A DNA stretch of 40,103 nucleotides from Clostridium sp. CAG:1013 (GCA_000432995.1 HF972668.1:3520-43622), one strand, 5' to 3'. Positions 25,069 through 33,565 are shown, counted from the first letter of the stretch. The notes: generated from the sequence alone by a model not told the origin. Numbers and translations: made by a program.

Positions 25069-25108
25069 CGTCAGGTAAAAAACGCTTTCGCAGGGAGATG
25101 GAATTTCA

Positions 25109-26227
25109 ATGAATATCACGCTGGAAAATCTCACCAAGCGGTTCCCCGCCAGGGGCAGAAAAGCCCAGGGTGAGACCACCGCAGTGCGGGATCTGTCCTT
25201 CCAGGTTCCGGACGGAATGCTGGTGGGTCTGCTGGGGCCTTCCGGTTGCGGGAAGTCCACCACGCTGAACATGATCTGCGGGCTGGAAAGGCCCACCTCC
25301 GGCAAGATCTTTTTCGGGGAGGAGGACGTGACCAACCTGGCCCCCGAGCTGCGGGGAGTGGGCATGGTGTTCCAGAACTACGCCCTATACCCCCATTTGA
25401 CCGTAATGCAGAACATCCTGTTCCCGCTGGAAAACTTGAAGGGCAAGGACCGGCCCTCCCGTCAGGAGATGCGCCGCCGGGCCCTGGAGACCGCCCAGCT
25501 GGTGCAGATTGAGGAGCTTCTGGAACGCAGGCCCAAAGAGCTTTCCGGCGGTCAGCAGCAGCGAGTTGCCATCGCACGGGCCCTGGTGAAGATGCCTCGG
25601 GTCCTGCTGCTTGACGAGCCTCTCTCCAACCTGGACGCTCGACTGCGTCTCCAAACAAGAGAGGAGATCTGCAAGATCCAGAAAAAAACCGGCATCACCA
25701 CTCTGTTTGTCACCCATGACCAGGAGGAGGCCATGAGCATTTCCGACTGGATCGTAGTGATGAAAGAAGGGGTCCTAATGCAGCAGGGAGCTCCCCAGCA
25801 GGTTTACGACGATCCTCAGAACCTGTTTGTTGCCAAATTCCTGGGCACTCCGCCCATCAACGTGTTTGAGGGACTTGTGAAAAACGGCTCCTTGGTACTG
25901 GACGGCCAGAAGGTGCTTTCCGTTCCCGGCGCTCCCGATGGAGAGGTTTGGGTAGGCATCCGACCGGAGGGCTTCCTCCCCGCGCCTCAAGGCCCGGTGT
26001 CTTGTCAGCTGGACCGGGTGGAAGTGCTAGGCCGGGACACCAGCATCGTCTGTGCCCATCCCGCCTGCCGGTCCGGGGCCATCCGAGCTATCATCCAGTC
26101 GGAAAAGCAGGTGGACCCCTCCGGGAAAACAGTGCGGTTTGCCCTGCGCCCGGAAAAAGTGTTCCTGTTCCACCGGGAGACAGAGGAACGCATCCCGTTT
26201 GACACCACCTCCGAGGACCGCTCTTAA
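25109..26227 (+). CDS. ABC sugar importer ATPase (MsmX/UgpC type)
   Basis: This 372-residue nucleotide-binding subunit has Walker A GPSGCGKST (43-51), Q-loop Gln89, signature LSGGQ (145-149), Walker B VLLLDE (165-170) and H-loop His203. From about residue 240 an OB/TOBE regulatory domain follows, typical of MalK/MsmX-like subunits. It energises the two permeases directly downstream. Many Firmicutes share one MsmX ATPase between several sugar importers, so a dedicated ATPase inside the cluster is less common. The start has AGGGAGATGG upstream; the promoter and the divergent GH51 operon are close. The substrate is probably an oligosaccharide from plant hemicellulose, by context only. Confidence 0.93.
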   Translation: MNITLENLTKRFPARGRKAQGETTAVRDLSFQVPDGMLVGLLGPSGCGKSTTLNMICGLERPTSGKIFFGEEDVTNLAPELRGVGMVFQNYALYPHLTVMQNILFPLENLKGKDRPSRQEMRRRALETAQLVQIEELLERRPKELSGGQQQRVAIARALVKMPRVLLLDEPLSNLDARLRLQTREEICKIQKKTGITTLFVTHDQEEAMSISDWIVVMKEGVLMQQGAPQQVYDDPQNLFVAKFLGTPPINVFEGLVKNGSLVLDGQKVLSVPGAPDGEVWVGIRPEGFLPAPQGPVSCQLDRVEVLGRDTSIVCAHPACRSGAIRAIIQSEKQVDPSGKTVRFALRPEKVFLFHRETEERIPFDTTSEDRS

Positions 26228-26261
26228 CGAACCCGGGTTTTATTGAAAAGAGGGAATATCC

Positions 26262-27152
26262 ATGGACCGCAATTCCAAAAAAGCCTGGCTTTACCTGCTG
26301 CCGTCTCTGGTACTGCTGGGCGCGTTCTTGATCTATCCGCTCATCGACGTACTGATCTACTCCGTGGAGGAATGTTACAACTTCGCCTCCCAAACCTACC
26401 AAGGGGTGGGACTGTACAATTACTCCTATGTGCTCCACGACCCCTACTTCCTGCAAGCGGTGGAGAACACCTTCGTGCTGGTGATTATCACCGTGCCCTG
26501 TTCCACCGTACTGGCGCTGCTGATTTCCACGGCCCTCAGCTCCATCCGGCCCCTGCGGCAGTTGTTCCAGACCATCTACTTCCTGCCCTACGTCACCAAC
26601 ACCCTGGCGGTGGGCCTGGTGTTCATGGTGCTGTTCCAGCGCACTGAGTACACCGACGGCTTGGTGAACCTGACGCTCAGCTGGTTCGGAGCTGGCCCCA
26701 TTGACTTCATCAACGGCCCCCACTGGGCCAAGATGTTTGTGCTGTGCTTCTACACCATCTGGGTGGTACTGCCCTTTAAGATCTTGGTGCTCACCAGCGC
26801 TCTGGCTTCCGTCAACGAGGAGTATTATAAGGCTGCCCGGGTGGACGGCACCTCCCGGACCCGCATCTTTTTCCGCATCACCCTGCCCATGATCTCCCCC
26901 ATGATCGTTTACCTGGTGATTACCGGCTTTATCGGGGCCTTCAAGGCATACAGCGACGCGGTGGCTCTCTTCGGCACCGATCTGAACGCCGCGGGAATGA
27001 ACACCATCGTGGGGTATGTGTACGACATGCTCTACGGAGACAGTGGCGGCTACCCCTCCTACGCTTCAGCGGCAGCCATTATCCTGTTCGTCATCGTGCT
27101 GACCATCACCTGCGTCAACCTGCTTGTCACCCGCAAGCGGGTCCAGGACTAA
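26262..27152 (+). CDS. ABC sugar importer permease, MalF/UgpA type
   Basis: This 296-residue inner-membrane permease has six predicted helices. The first is at residues 9-30. The EAA loop that contacts the ATPase is YKAARVDGTSRTRIFFRITLP (about residues 188-207). It forms a heterodimer channel with the next gene product. GAGGG ribosome site; 34 bases after the ATPase gene. Confidence 0.92.
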   Translation: MDRNSKKAWLYLLPSLVLLGAFLIYPLIDVLIYSVEECYNFASQTYQGVGLYNYSYVLHDPYFLQAVENTFVLVIITVPCSTVLALLISTALSSIRPLRQLFQTIYFLPYVTNTLAVGLVFMVLFQRTEYTDGLVNLTLSWFGAGPIDFINGPHWAKMFVLCFYTIWVVLPFKILVLTSALASVNEEYYKAARVDGTSRTRIFFRITLPMISPMIVYLVITGFIGAFKAYSDAVALFGTDLNAAGMNTIVGYVYDMLYGDSGGYPSYASAAAIILFVIVLTITCVNLLVTRKRVQD

Positions 27153-27164
27153 GGAGGGCTTGCC

Positions 27165-28037
27165 ATGAATCATACTGACACACAAAAAAGCCAGGGGGCT
27201 TTTCGCCGGAAGAACGGCCTCCGCTCTGCTCTCACTTACCTGTTTCTCAGCGTGTGGGCTGTAGTGGTGCTGTTCCCCTTCTACTGGATGGTGCTCACCT
27301 CCTTCAAGAGCTACGGCGCCTACAACAGCGAACACACTCCCGTATTCTTTACCCTGTCCCCCACCCTGGAAAACTATCAGAACGCCTTTACCGCGGTGCC
27401 TCTGGGGGGCTACCTGCTGAACACCTTGATCTTCTCTGTGGCCACTACTGCCGCCATGGTGGTGGTGAGCACTTTGGCAGCTTACGCCTTTGCCCGGCTG
27501 CGGTTCCGGGGCAAAAACCTGGTGTTCGGTTTGTTTCTGTCTATGATGATGATCCCCACGGAGCTGGTGGTCATCACAAACTTTGTCACCATCACAAACC
27601 TAGACCTGCGCAACAGCTTTTTGGGTCTGATCCTCCCCTCCATCACCTCGGTGTTCTACATCTACCTGCTGAAGGAGAACTTCGAGCAGGTACCGGTGGA
27701 GCTTTACAAAGCCGCCAAGGTGGACGGTACCTCGGACCTGAAATACCTGTGGAAGGTAATGATCCCCATCTGCCGACCAACCCTGGTGACCATCACCATT
27801 TTAAAACTTATCGAGTGCTGGAACTCCTACGTGTGGCCCCGGCTCATCACTGACGATCCCGCCTATTTTCTGGTATCCAACGGCATCCAGGAGATCCGGG
27901 AAAACGGCTTCGGCCGGGAGAATATCCCCGCCATGATGGCCACGGTGGTAGTCATTTCCGTGCCCTTGATCCTGCTGTTTTTAGGCTTCCGGAAAAAGAT
28001 CATGGAAGGCGTTTCCAGAGGAGGGACCAAAGGATGA
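27165..28037 (+). CDS. ABC sugar importer permease, MalG/UgpE type
   Basis: This 290-residue permease has the N-terminal helix LTYLFLSVWAVVVLFPFYWM followed by the typical short periplasm-side VLTSFKS segment. Its EAA loop is YKAAKVDGTSDLKYLWKVMIP (about residues 184-204). It is the second half of the translocation channel. The start lies 12 bases after the previous stop with GGAGGG. The stop overlaps the next start by four bases (ATGA), indicating translational coupling to the binding protein. Confidence 0.92.
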   Translation: MNHTDTQKSQGAFRRKNGLRSALTYLFLSVWAVVVLFPFYWMVLTSFKSYGAYNSEHTPVFFTLSPTLENYQNAFTAVPLGGYLLNTLIFSVATTAAMVVVSTLAAYAFARLRFRGKNLVFGLFLSMMMIPTELVVITNFVTITNLDLRNSFLGLILPSITSVFYIYLLKENFEQVPVELYKAAKVDGTSDLKYLWKVMIPICRPTLVTITILKLIECWNSYVWPRLITDDPAYFLVSNGIQEIRENGFGRENIPAMMATVVVISVPLILLFLGFRKKIMEGVSRGGTKG

Positions 28038-29653
28038 AAAAATCACGCTTATGCCTGGTCCTGCTGCTCTCCCTCTGTCTGGTGTTCCTCTCCGGATGTC
28101 ACGGCAGTCAGGAACAGACCGCGTTCTCAGTGCCGGAACAGCTGGAGGAATCCCAGGAGTACGAGATCACCTTCTGGGCGAAAAACGACACCAACATGCG
28201 CCAGACGGAGATCTACAAGCAGGCCATTGAGGAATTTCAGGATCTGTATCCCAACATCACCGTAACTTTGCGGCTGTACACCGACTACGGCGACATTTAC
28301 AACGATGTGATCACCAACATTGCCACCCAGACCACTCCCAACGTGTGCATCACCTACCCGGACCACATCGCTACCTACATGACCGGCGACAACGTGGTGG
28401 TCCCTCTGGATCAGCTGTTCGACGATCCGGAATACGGACTGGGCGGCAGTCAGGTGAAGTTTGACTCCCCTACCAAGGAGGAAATCGTGCCTCAGTTTTT
28501 AGAGGAATGCAAGTTGGGCGGCTCCTATTACGGCGTGCCCTACATGCGGTCCACCGAGGCGTGTTATGTAAACAAAGACTTTGTAGAAGCTCTGGGCTAC
28601 ACACTTCCGGAGACCCTGACCTGGGATTTCATCTGGGAAGTCAGTGAAGCAGCGGCCTCCACACTGGGAGACGATGGGACCTATTCTCTCAACGGTCAGC
28701 AGGTGCTGATCCCCTTCATTTACAAATCCACCGACAACATGATGATCCAGATGCTCCGTCAGCTGGATGCAGGGTATTCCACGGAGGCGGGAGATATTCA
28801 GCTCTTCAATGACACCACTACCGACCTTTTGCTGGGCATCGCCGACCACACTGCCTCCGGAGCCTTCTCCACCTTCAAGATCTCCGGCTATCCCGCCAAC
28901 TTCCTGAACGCCGGTCAGTGCGTATTCGCCATCGACTCCACTGCCGGTGCCACCTGGATGGGCAGCGACGCCCCCTTGGTGGACATTGCTGAAGAGGAGA
29001 TCGTGGACTTTGAGACGGTTGTCATGGAGATCCCTCAGTTTGACCCCGACAACCCCAAGATGATCTCCCAAGGACCCTCCATCTGTATCTTTAACAAGGA
29101 GGATTCCCAGGAGGTGCTGGCCTCTTGGCTGTTCACTCAATACCTGCTCACTGACTCGGTACAGATAGCCTACTCCCAGACCGAGGGTTACGTGCCTGTG
29201 ACCACCAAGGCTCAGCAGAACCCGGAGTATCAAGATTACCTCTCCCGAGCTGGGGAAGATAACGACACGTACTACCAGGTAAAGATCGACGCGGCAAAGC
29301 TGCTTCTGAATAACTTGGACAACACCTTCACCACCCCGGTGTTCAACGGATCCACCTCCCTGCGCAACGCTGCGGGACAACTCATTGAAGACGTGACCAA
29401 ATCCGTGCGGCGGAACCAAACCGTGGACCAGTCCACCATCCAGCAACTTTACACAGATACCCAGGCGCTGTATCATTTGGACGCTTCCTCCCCCACCGGT
29501 GGGAAAACGGATCTGGGTCCTCTGCCGGGCACAGCGGTGGCCCTGCTGGCGACGCTGGCTGGTGTGTGGGTGCTGATCCTGGTCTATCTAGCGGTGAAAT
29601 GGCTCCGTGGGAGACGGCGGGAAAACGCCTCTTCCCCCACCCGCCGCGGTTGA
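28034..29653 (+). CDS. Lipoprotein solute-binding protein with extra C-terminal membrane helix
   Basis: This 539-residue extracellular solute-binding protein of the family-1 (sugar) type feeds the two permeases. The lipobox FLSGC gives acyl-anchored Cys22. The mature part opens with YEITFWAKND and shows family-1 features (EFQDLYPNITVTL, YGVPYMRSTEACYVNKD). Unusually, after a Pro/Gly linker the protein ends in a strong hydrophobic segment at about 500-521 (GTAVALLATLAGVWVLILVY) and a very basic tail (KWLRGRRR). That predicts a second anchor with a cytoplasmic tail. This is not normal for this family and probably tethers the protein close to the permease. The gene overlaps the permease gene. 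Ligand unknown. Confidence 0.9.
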   Translation: MKKSRLCLVLLLSLCLVFLSGCHGSQEQTAFSVPEQLEESQEYEITFWAKNDTNMRQTEIYKQAIEEFQDLYPNITVTLRLYTDYGDIYNDVITNIATQTTPNVCITYPDHIATYMTGDNVVVPLDQLFDDPEYGLGGSQVKFDSPTKEEIVPQFLEECKLGGSYYGVPYMRSTEACYVNKDFVEALGYTLPETLTWDFIWEVSEAAASTLGDDGTYSLNGQQVLIPFIYKSTDNMMIQMLRQLDAGYSTEAGDIQLFNDTTTDLLLGIADHTASGAFSTFKISGYPANFLNAGQCVFAIDSTAGATWMGSDAPLVDIAEEEIVDFETVVMEIPQFDPDNPKMISQGPSICIFNKEDSQEVLASWLFTQYLLTDSVQIAYSQTEGYVPVTTKAQQNPEYQDYLSRAGEDNDTYYQVKIDAAKLLLNNLDNTFTTPVFNGSTSLRNAAGQLIEDVTKSVRRNQTVDQSTIQQLYTDTQALYHLDASSPTGGKTDLGPLPGTAVALLATLAGVWVLILVYLAVKWLRGRRRENASSPTRRG

Positions 29654-29678
29654 CTTTTTGAAAAAATGGCGCTATAAT
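29650..29678 (+). promoter_or_regulatory. Strong promoter overlapping the binding-protein stop
   Basis: TTGACT and TATAAT have 17-base spacing. The -35 box overlaps the stop codon of the binding protein, so the next gene has its own start despite tight packing. Confidence 0.85.
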
Positions 29679-29684
29679 ATGGCC

Positions 29685-29768
29685 GTTTGTTTTGGAACAG
29701 GCGTAAGGGGGCTCAAGCCTAGCAGGATCCCATTCCCACAGGTATTGTGAGCCCGGAATACGCCCCTA
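29685..29768 (+). ncRNA. Structured 5' leader of the OB-like lipoprotein gene
   Basis: Two nested pairings are visible: outer GGCGTA (29700-29705) with TACGCC (29759-29764) and inner GGGCTCA (29709-29715) with TGAGCCC (29748-29754), with a 32-base apical part rich in C and unpaired A. No T-run follows, so it is not a simple terminator. I compared it with common riboswitch cores and found no match. It could be an mRNA-stabilising fold, a small RNA or an unknown riboswitch. Confidence 0.45.
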
Positions 29769-29795
29769 CGTTATTCACAACAAAGGAGAATCACT

Positions 29796-30650
29796 ATGCG
29801 TAAGTTCGTTTGCACTCTGCTGGCTCTCTGCCTGGCCGCTTCCATGGCCGCCTGCGCCGGCAGCACCACCACTGAAAGCTCCGCTGCTTCCGATTCCAGC
29901 GTGGCTTCCGAAAGCTCCGTTTCCGAGTCTTCCACTGTCTCCGAAACCGCTTCCGAAGAGGACACTGCCTCCGAGGAGAGCGACGAAGCTTCCGGTGAAG
30001 TTCTGTCCTACGACGAGTACATGGCCGCTGAGCTGGACAGCGAAGTGACCATCCAGGCTTATGTTCAGGCTAAGCAGTCTTACTACGCCGAGCAGGGTAC
30101 CGCCACTGTGTATCTGCAGGACAAGGACGGCGGCTATTTCGCCTATGACATGAAGTGCTCCCAGGAAGACTACGACGCCATGACAGAAGGCACCTGCATC
30201 CAGGTGACCGGCTTCAAGAGCGAGTGGTCCGGCGAGATCGAGATCATGGACGGCCAGCTTGACAGCATCGTGGAAGGCGACACCTTCGTGGCTGAGCCTC
30301 TGGACGTGACCGAGATGCTGGGCACCGATGAGCTGGAGTCTCATCAGAACGAGAAGGTTGCCTTCAAGGGTCTGACTGTGGAAGCCAGCACCGATGCCAA
30401 CGGCAACGAGGCTGCTTTCCTGTACAACTATGATGGTTCCGGCGCCGACGGCGATGACCTGTACTTCAACGTTTCTTACAACGGCCAGACCTACACCTTC
30501 ACCGTGGAGTCCTACCTGTGCGACAACACCACCGAGGTGTACAAGGCTGTCACCGCTCTGGAAGTGGGCCAGACCATCGACTGCGAGGGCTTCCTGTACT
30601 GGTATGAGGGTGTCAACCCCCACATCACTTCTGTGACTGTGGCGCAGTAA
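29796..30650 (+). CDS. Ser/Glu-rich-linker lipoprotein with OB-like domains
   Basis: This 284-residue lipoprotein is exported and lipid-anchored at Cys20 (lipobox SMAAC). Residues 21-68 form a low-complexity linker of Ser, Glu, Ala and Thr that would hold the domain away from the membrane or through the wall. The rest is beta-rich in two blocks (VTIQAYVQAKQSYY...VTGFKSEW and EKVAFKGLTVEAS...IDCEGFLYWYEG), reminiscent of tandem OB-fold domains seen in bacterial lipoproteins of unknown role. Codon use is strongly biased to C-ending and major codons, which together with its own strong promoter and AAAGGAG site suggests high expression. I do not know its function. It sits between the importer and xylanase operons, but the tie is positional only. 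Confidence 0.75.
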   Translation: MRKFVCTLLALCLAASMAACAGSTTTESSAASDSSVASESSVSESSTVSETASEEDTASEESDEASGEVLSYDEYMAAELDSEVTIQAYVQAKQSYYAEQGTATVYLQDKDGGYFAYDMKCSQEDYDAMTEGTCIQVTGFKSEWSGEIEIMDGQLDSIVEGDTFVAEPLDVTEMLGTDELESHQNEKVAFKGLTVEASTDANGNEAAFLYNYDGSGADGDDLYFNVSYNGQTYTFTVESYLCDNTTEVYKAVTALEVGQTIDCEGFLYWYEGVNPHITSVTVAQ

Positions 30651-30676
30651 GCTCATAGCTTTTTAAATCATAACAT

Positions 30677-30727
30677 AAAACACCCCCGGTTCGGGAACGT
30701 TTCAAACGTTCTGACCGGGGGTGTTTT
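30677..30727. terminator. Bidirectional terminator, 14-bp perfect stem
   Basis: AAAACACCCCCGGT pairs with ACCGGGGGTGTTTT, with an inner GAACGT/ACGTTC pairing. It serves the lipoprotein gene and the convergent GH39 gene. Confidence 0.9.
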
Positions 30728-30750
30728 TACTCTTTTTCAGAGGAAGGGGA

Positions 30751-32250
30751 TCAGCCCTTCACAGCGCGCTCGTAGGAATAGCCCACGTCACCGCAGTGGG
30801 TCACAGGGATCAGCTCAAAGTACTGGACGGAGTTCTCAGACAGGTCGAGGGTGAACTTCACCTCTCCGTTTTCCGCCTCCAGCAGCTTGGTCTCCAGGCC
30901 GGGAACAGCGCTCTCCTGAAGGAGCTGCTTCTGTGTCTTGGAAAGATGAGCAGGCTCGCCCAGATCGTGCCAGACCTTCAAGGGATTGGCGTGGGTCTCA
31001 TCCACAGTGCGAGTGAGCAGGCACCACTGACCCTCTCCAGGCAGCGTGAAGGTGAGGCTGGTGTCGCCATGAGTCTCCTGGCCCAAGTTCCAGGCCACAC
31101 CTGCTACGGTGCCGTCCTCACGGCGCACTGCCACGGACTCCTTATTCCGCAGCAGGCACTTGCCCTGAAGCTGTTTGAAGAAGGCAAAACTCCAGAAGGT
31201 GGGCTTGGGAATGCAGCCATTGGCTACCAGGCCGAAACCGCCGTGGAAGGGAGTGAAGGGAATACCCATCTCCTCGAACACGTCGCCGAAGGTCCAGTAG
31301 GAGTAGGATTCATTCATCTCGCCCAGGTCGGCCAACAGACGGGCAATGTACGCGGCGTTCCGAGTGGTATCATGAACAGGGCTGTCAGGACGATAGGAGG
31401 TGTTGAACTCCGTGATGTGCATGGGCATGCCCTTGTACTCCGGGAAGCTGTCGATGATCTGCCGGGAACGACGCAGCTCCTCAATACCGATCTCAGGATC
31501 ACGGAGACCAGCGTAGCTGTAATGACCATCCTCAGCAGGAGTCTCAAATGCGTACATATGACGGGTGACAAAATCAAGGGGCAGGGCGTTGTCATGGCAG
31601 AAATCCAGGAATTCCTGCATCCACTCCACGTCTCTCACGCCGCAGATGGCGGGACCGCCCACCTGGAACCGGCTGTCCACCTCTTTGATGGCTTCCAGAG
31701 TCTTTTGGAACAGACGGAAATACTCCTGCATATCCGCATCTTTCCAGAAACCAGCCAGGTTAGGCTCGTTCCACACCTCGATGGGCCAGGTGAGAACATC
31801 TTCACCATAGCGCTCCAACAGGTGGCGCAGCAGGGCCTGGACCATGGCCTGCCAAGCCTCATAGGTCTTGGGAGGAGTCACGTTGCCTTTCCAGTAGAAC
31901 ACGGTCTGGTCGCCAGAAGCCATTTTCTTGGGCATGAAACCCAGCTCCAGGAAAGGACGGATGCCTACTTCCAGGTAACTGTCCATGACGCGGTCCAGAT
32001 AAGTGAAGTTATACTCGGGCACGATATTCCCGTTTTCGTCCTTGCGCTCCTGATAGATAGCCATATCATCGCAGAACAGGCCATGGCCTCGGATGTAGGA
32101 GAAGCCGATCTGCTCCTGCACCAGCTTCAGCTGCTCAAAGTATTCCCGATGAAGGGCCAGACCCATACGGCCCGTGCCCACGCAGTAATCAGAGTGATTG
32201 TAAAAGGTCTCCCCACAGGCGGGGTCCAGTTTGTACTGTCTTTCGATCAT
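30751..32250 (-). CDS. Beta-xylosidase, GH39
   Basis: This 499-residue cytoplasmic exo-beta-xylosidase releases xylose from the non-reducing end of xylo-oligosaccharides. The TIM barrel is recognisable by SYIRGHGLFCDD near residue 51, acid/base Glu162 in EVWNEPNL and nucleophile Glu281 in HITEFNTSY. The beta-sandwich tail is from about 350. Length agrees with Thermoanaerobacterium and Geobacillus XynB enzymes (about 500). There is no signal peptide. GGAGG is before the start, 22 bases after the GH8 stop, so both are one operon from the 33478-33506 promoter. Confidence 0.93.
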   Translation of the reverse strand: MIERQYKLDPACGETFYNHSDYCVGTGRMGLALHREYFEQLKLVQEQIGFSYIRGHGLFCDDMAIYQERKDENGNIVPEYNFTYLDRVMDSYLEVGIRPFLELGFMPKKMASGDQTVFYWKGNVTPPKTYEAWQAMVQALLRHLLERYGEDVLTWPIEVWNEPNLAGFWKDADMQEYFRLFQKTLEAIKEVDSRFQVGGPAICGVRDVEWMQEFLDFCHDNALPLDFVTRHMYAFETPAEDGHYSYAGLRDPEIGIEELRRSRQIIDSFPEYKGMPMHITEFNTSYRPDSPVHDTTRNAAYIARLLADLGEMNESYSYWTFGDVFEEMGIPFTPFHGGFGLVANGCIPKPTFWSFAFFKQLQGKCLLRNKESVAVRREDGTVAGVAWNLGQETHGDTSLTFTLPGEGQWCLLTRTVDETHANPLKVWHDLGEPAHLSKTQKQLLQESAVPGLETKLLEAENGEVKFTLDLSENSVQYFELIPVTHCGDVGYSYERAVKG

Positions 32251-32272
32251 GTCTAAATCCTCCTAAATCAAT

Positions 32273-33421
32273 TTACCAGATGCGGTAGTTCCCGCTGAGA
32301 GCCAGCAGGGCAAAAAAGTACAGGCAGTTGTCATAGTAGCGGCGATCTCCCTGGCGGAGAGGAGTCTCCCAGAACCGGCAGACCCACTCCTTCACGTAAG
32401 CACCGTCACTGGCTAGAGAAGTCTCCGCCAAGGTGGCAAGCAATCCCACGGGGTGGAGCGCTTTCATGTCCGGCACCGGCGTACCATCGATCAGGAACAC
32501 ACCTTCGGTGGAGCCGTTCTGCTTCTCGGTGAAAAACTTCTGGATATTGGCCGCGATGGTCCGCTGCTGGGGATCGGCGGCAAACCAGGAATAGTCCAGG
32601 CCGATATTGGCGGCGGTGCGGTAGGCGTCGCTGTAAAACCAGTCGTGGCGTCCGCCGAACTCGCCCGGCTTGGTCACCTGGGGCGTGCCATCATAAGCGG
32701 CGTACTCAGCGCTCATGCCAGTCTCGGGATGGCATGCCTTATGGAGATACTCCCGGCTGGCTCTGGCTGCCTTTTTCCAGAAGGGACGATCCTCCTCATT
32801 GGCCCACAGAGAAAACAGATCGTAGAAGTGAGGCAGATGGTAGGAGGGATCGGAGAAATCCCGCTCGGCGATAAACCGGATCAGCTTGTTGTCCGGGTCC
32901 CACATGGCACGTCCCGTACCAGGTTCCTCCCCTTTGTGGACACAGTCATGGAGCAGGTTCCGGGCCTCCTGGGAATAATTGAAGATCCCCTCCCCGTCGC
33001 CCCACCGATGAGAAGCGAAAAACAAAGCCATGGCGAAATACTCTTCCCCATCGGGTGCGGCGCCAAAAGCGTTCTTGGAACCGTCCACCCCGCAGGACCA
33101 TGCAAAGTACCCGGCGTTTTCTCCCTCAGTCAGGTACATGTTGGTCTTGGCCCACTTCCAAATACGGTCGAACTCCTCTTTTTTGTCCATCTGCACGCAC
33201 ATCATCATGCCGTAGGACATGCCTTCCGTGCGGGCGTCATGGTTGCCCGTGTCCTCCAGATAACCCATGTCTTCCCCGGCAGTGTGGTAGAACCTCTGGT
33301 CCTCCGGGCCGTAGAAAATGGTCTGGAAAGCGTCTTCCACCTTCCGCTGGATCTCTTCCTTGGAATAACCACACTCCTCAAAAAGACTGCGGTATTTCCC
33401 TGTGTAAAAGGCTCCTTCCAT
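32273..33421 (-). CDS. Reducing-end xylose-releasing exo-oligoxylanase, GH8 (Rex)
   Basis: This 382-residue (alpha/alpha)6 enzyme cuts xylose from the reducing end of short xylans. Conserved motifs are DARTEGMSYGMMM with acid Glu66, PDGEEYF, DPSYHLPHFYDLF and base Asp265 in YSDAYR. The sequence follows the Bacillus halodurans Rex order almost throughout, and the length (388 there) agrees. I chose ATG 33421 (MEGAFYTGKYRSLF) because Rex proteins start this way. A TTG at 33460 would add 13 residues. The ribosome site AAAGGAG is 12 bases upstream, slightly far. It pairs functionally with GH39 next door, which attacks from the opposite end. Confidence 0.92.
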   Translation of the reverse strand: MEGAFYTGKYRSLFEECGYSKEEIQRKVEDAFQTIFYGPEDQRFYHTAGEDMGYLEDTGNHDARTEGMSYGMMMCVQMDKKEEFDRIWKWAKTNMYLTEGENAGYFAWSCGVDGSKNAFGAAPDGEEYFAMALFFASHRWGDGEGIFNYSQEARNLLHDCVHKGEEPGTGRAMWDPDNKLIRFIAERDFSDPSYHLPHFYDLFSLWANEEDRPFWKKAARASREYLHKACHPETGMSAEYAAYDGTPQVTKPGEFGGRHDWFYSDAYRTAANIGLDYSWFAADPQQRTIAANIQKFFTEKQNGSTEGVFLIDGTPVPDMKALHPVGLLATLAETSLASDGAYVKEWVCRFWETPLRQGDRRYYDNCLYFFALLALSGNYRIW

Positions 33422-33452
33422 TTTTTGAAAAAGCTCCTTTCCCCAAAGTTGT

Positions 33453-33469
33453 AAGGACAACCCGTCCTT
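33453..33469 (-). promoter_or_regulatory. Inverted repeat at the GH8-GH39 transcription start
   Basis: AAGGAC and GTCCTT arms are separated by five bases, just downstream of the -10 (about +2 to +18). A repressor site or a 5' hairpin is possible. Confidence 0.4.
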
Positions 33470-33477
33470 TCCGCGAA

Positions 33478-33506
33478 ATTATAGCACCACCCTTTCAAAA
33501 CTGCAA
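33478..33506 (-). promoter_or_regulatory. Promoter of the GH8-GH39 operon
   Basis: TTGCAG and TATAAT have 17-base spacing on the minus strand, about 55 bases before the GH8 start. Confidence 0.7.
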
Positions 33507-33522
33507 GACCAAGAAAGGCTAA

Positions 33523-33565
33523 AATAAAAAAGAGCGGGGGAATTATCTCGGTTTCCCCCGCCCTT
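33523..33565 (-). terminator. Rho-independent terminator after nanE
   Basis: On the minus strand GGGCGGGGGAA pairs with TTCCCCCGC-type arm, followed by CTTTTTTATTTT. Confidence 0.85.

Noticed and set aside
29685..29768. 6S or SRP RNA
   Set aside because: It lacks the SRP apical GNAR/GGAA loop arrangement and is too short for 6S RNA; it reads as a leader of the downstream gene.
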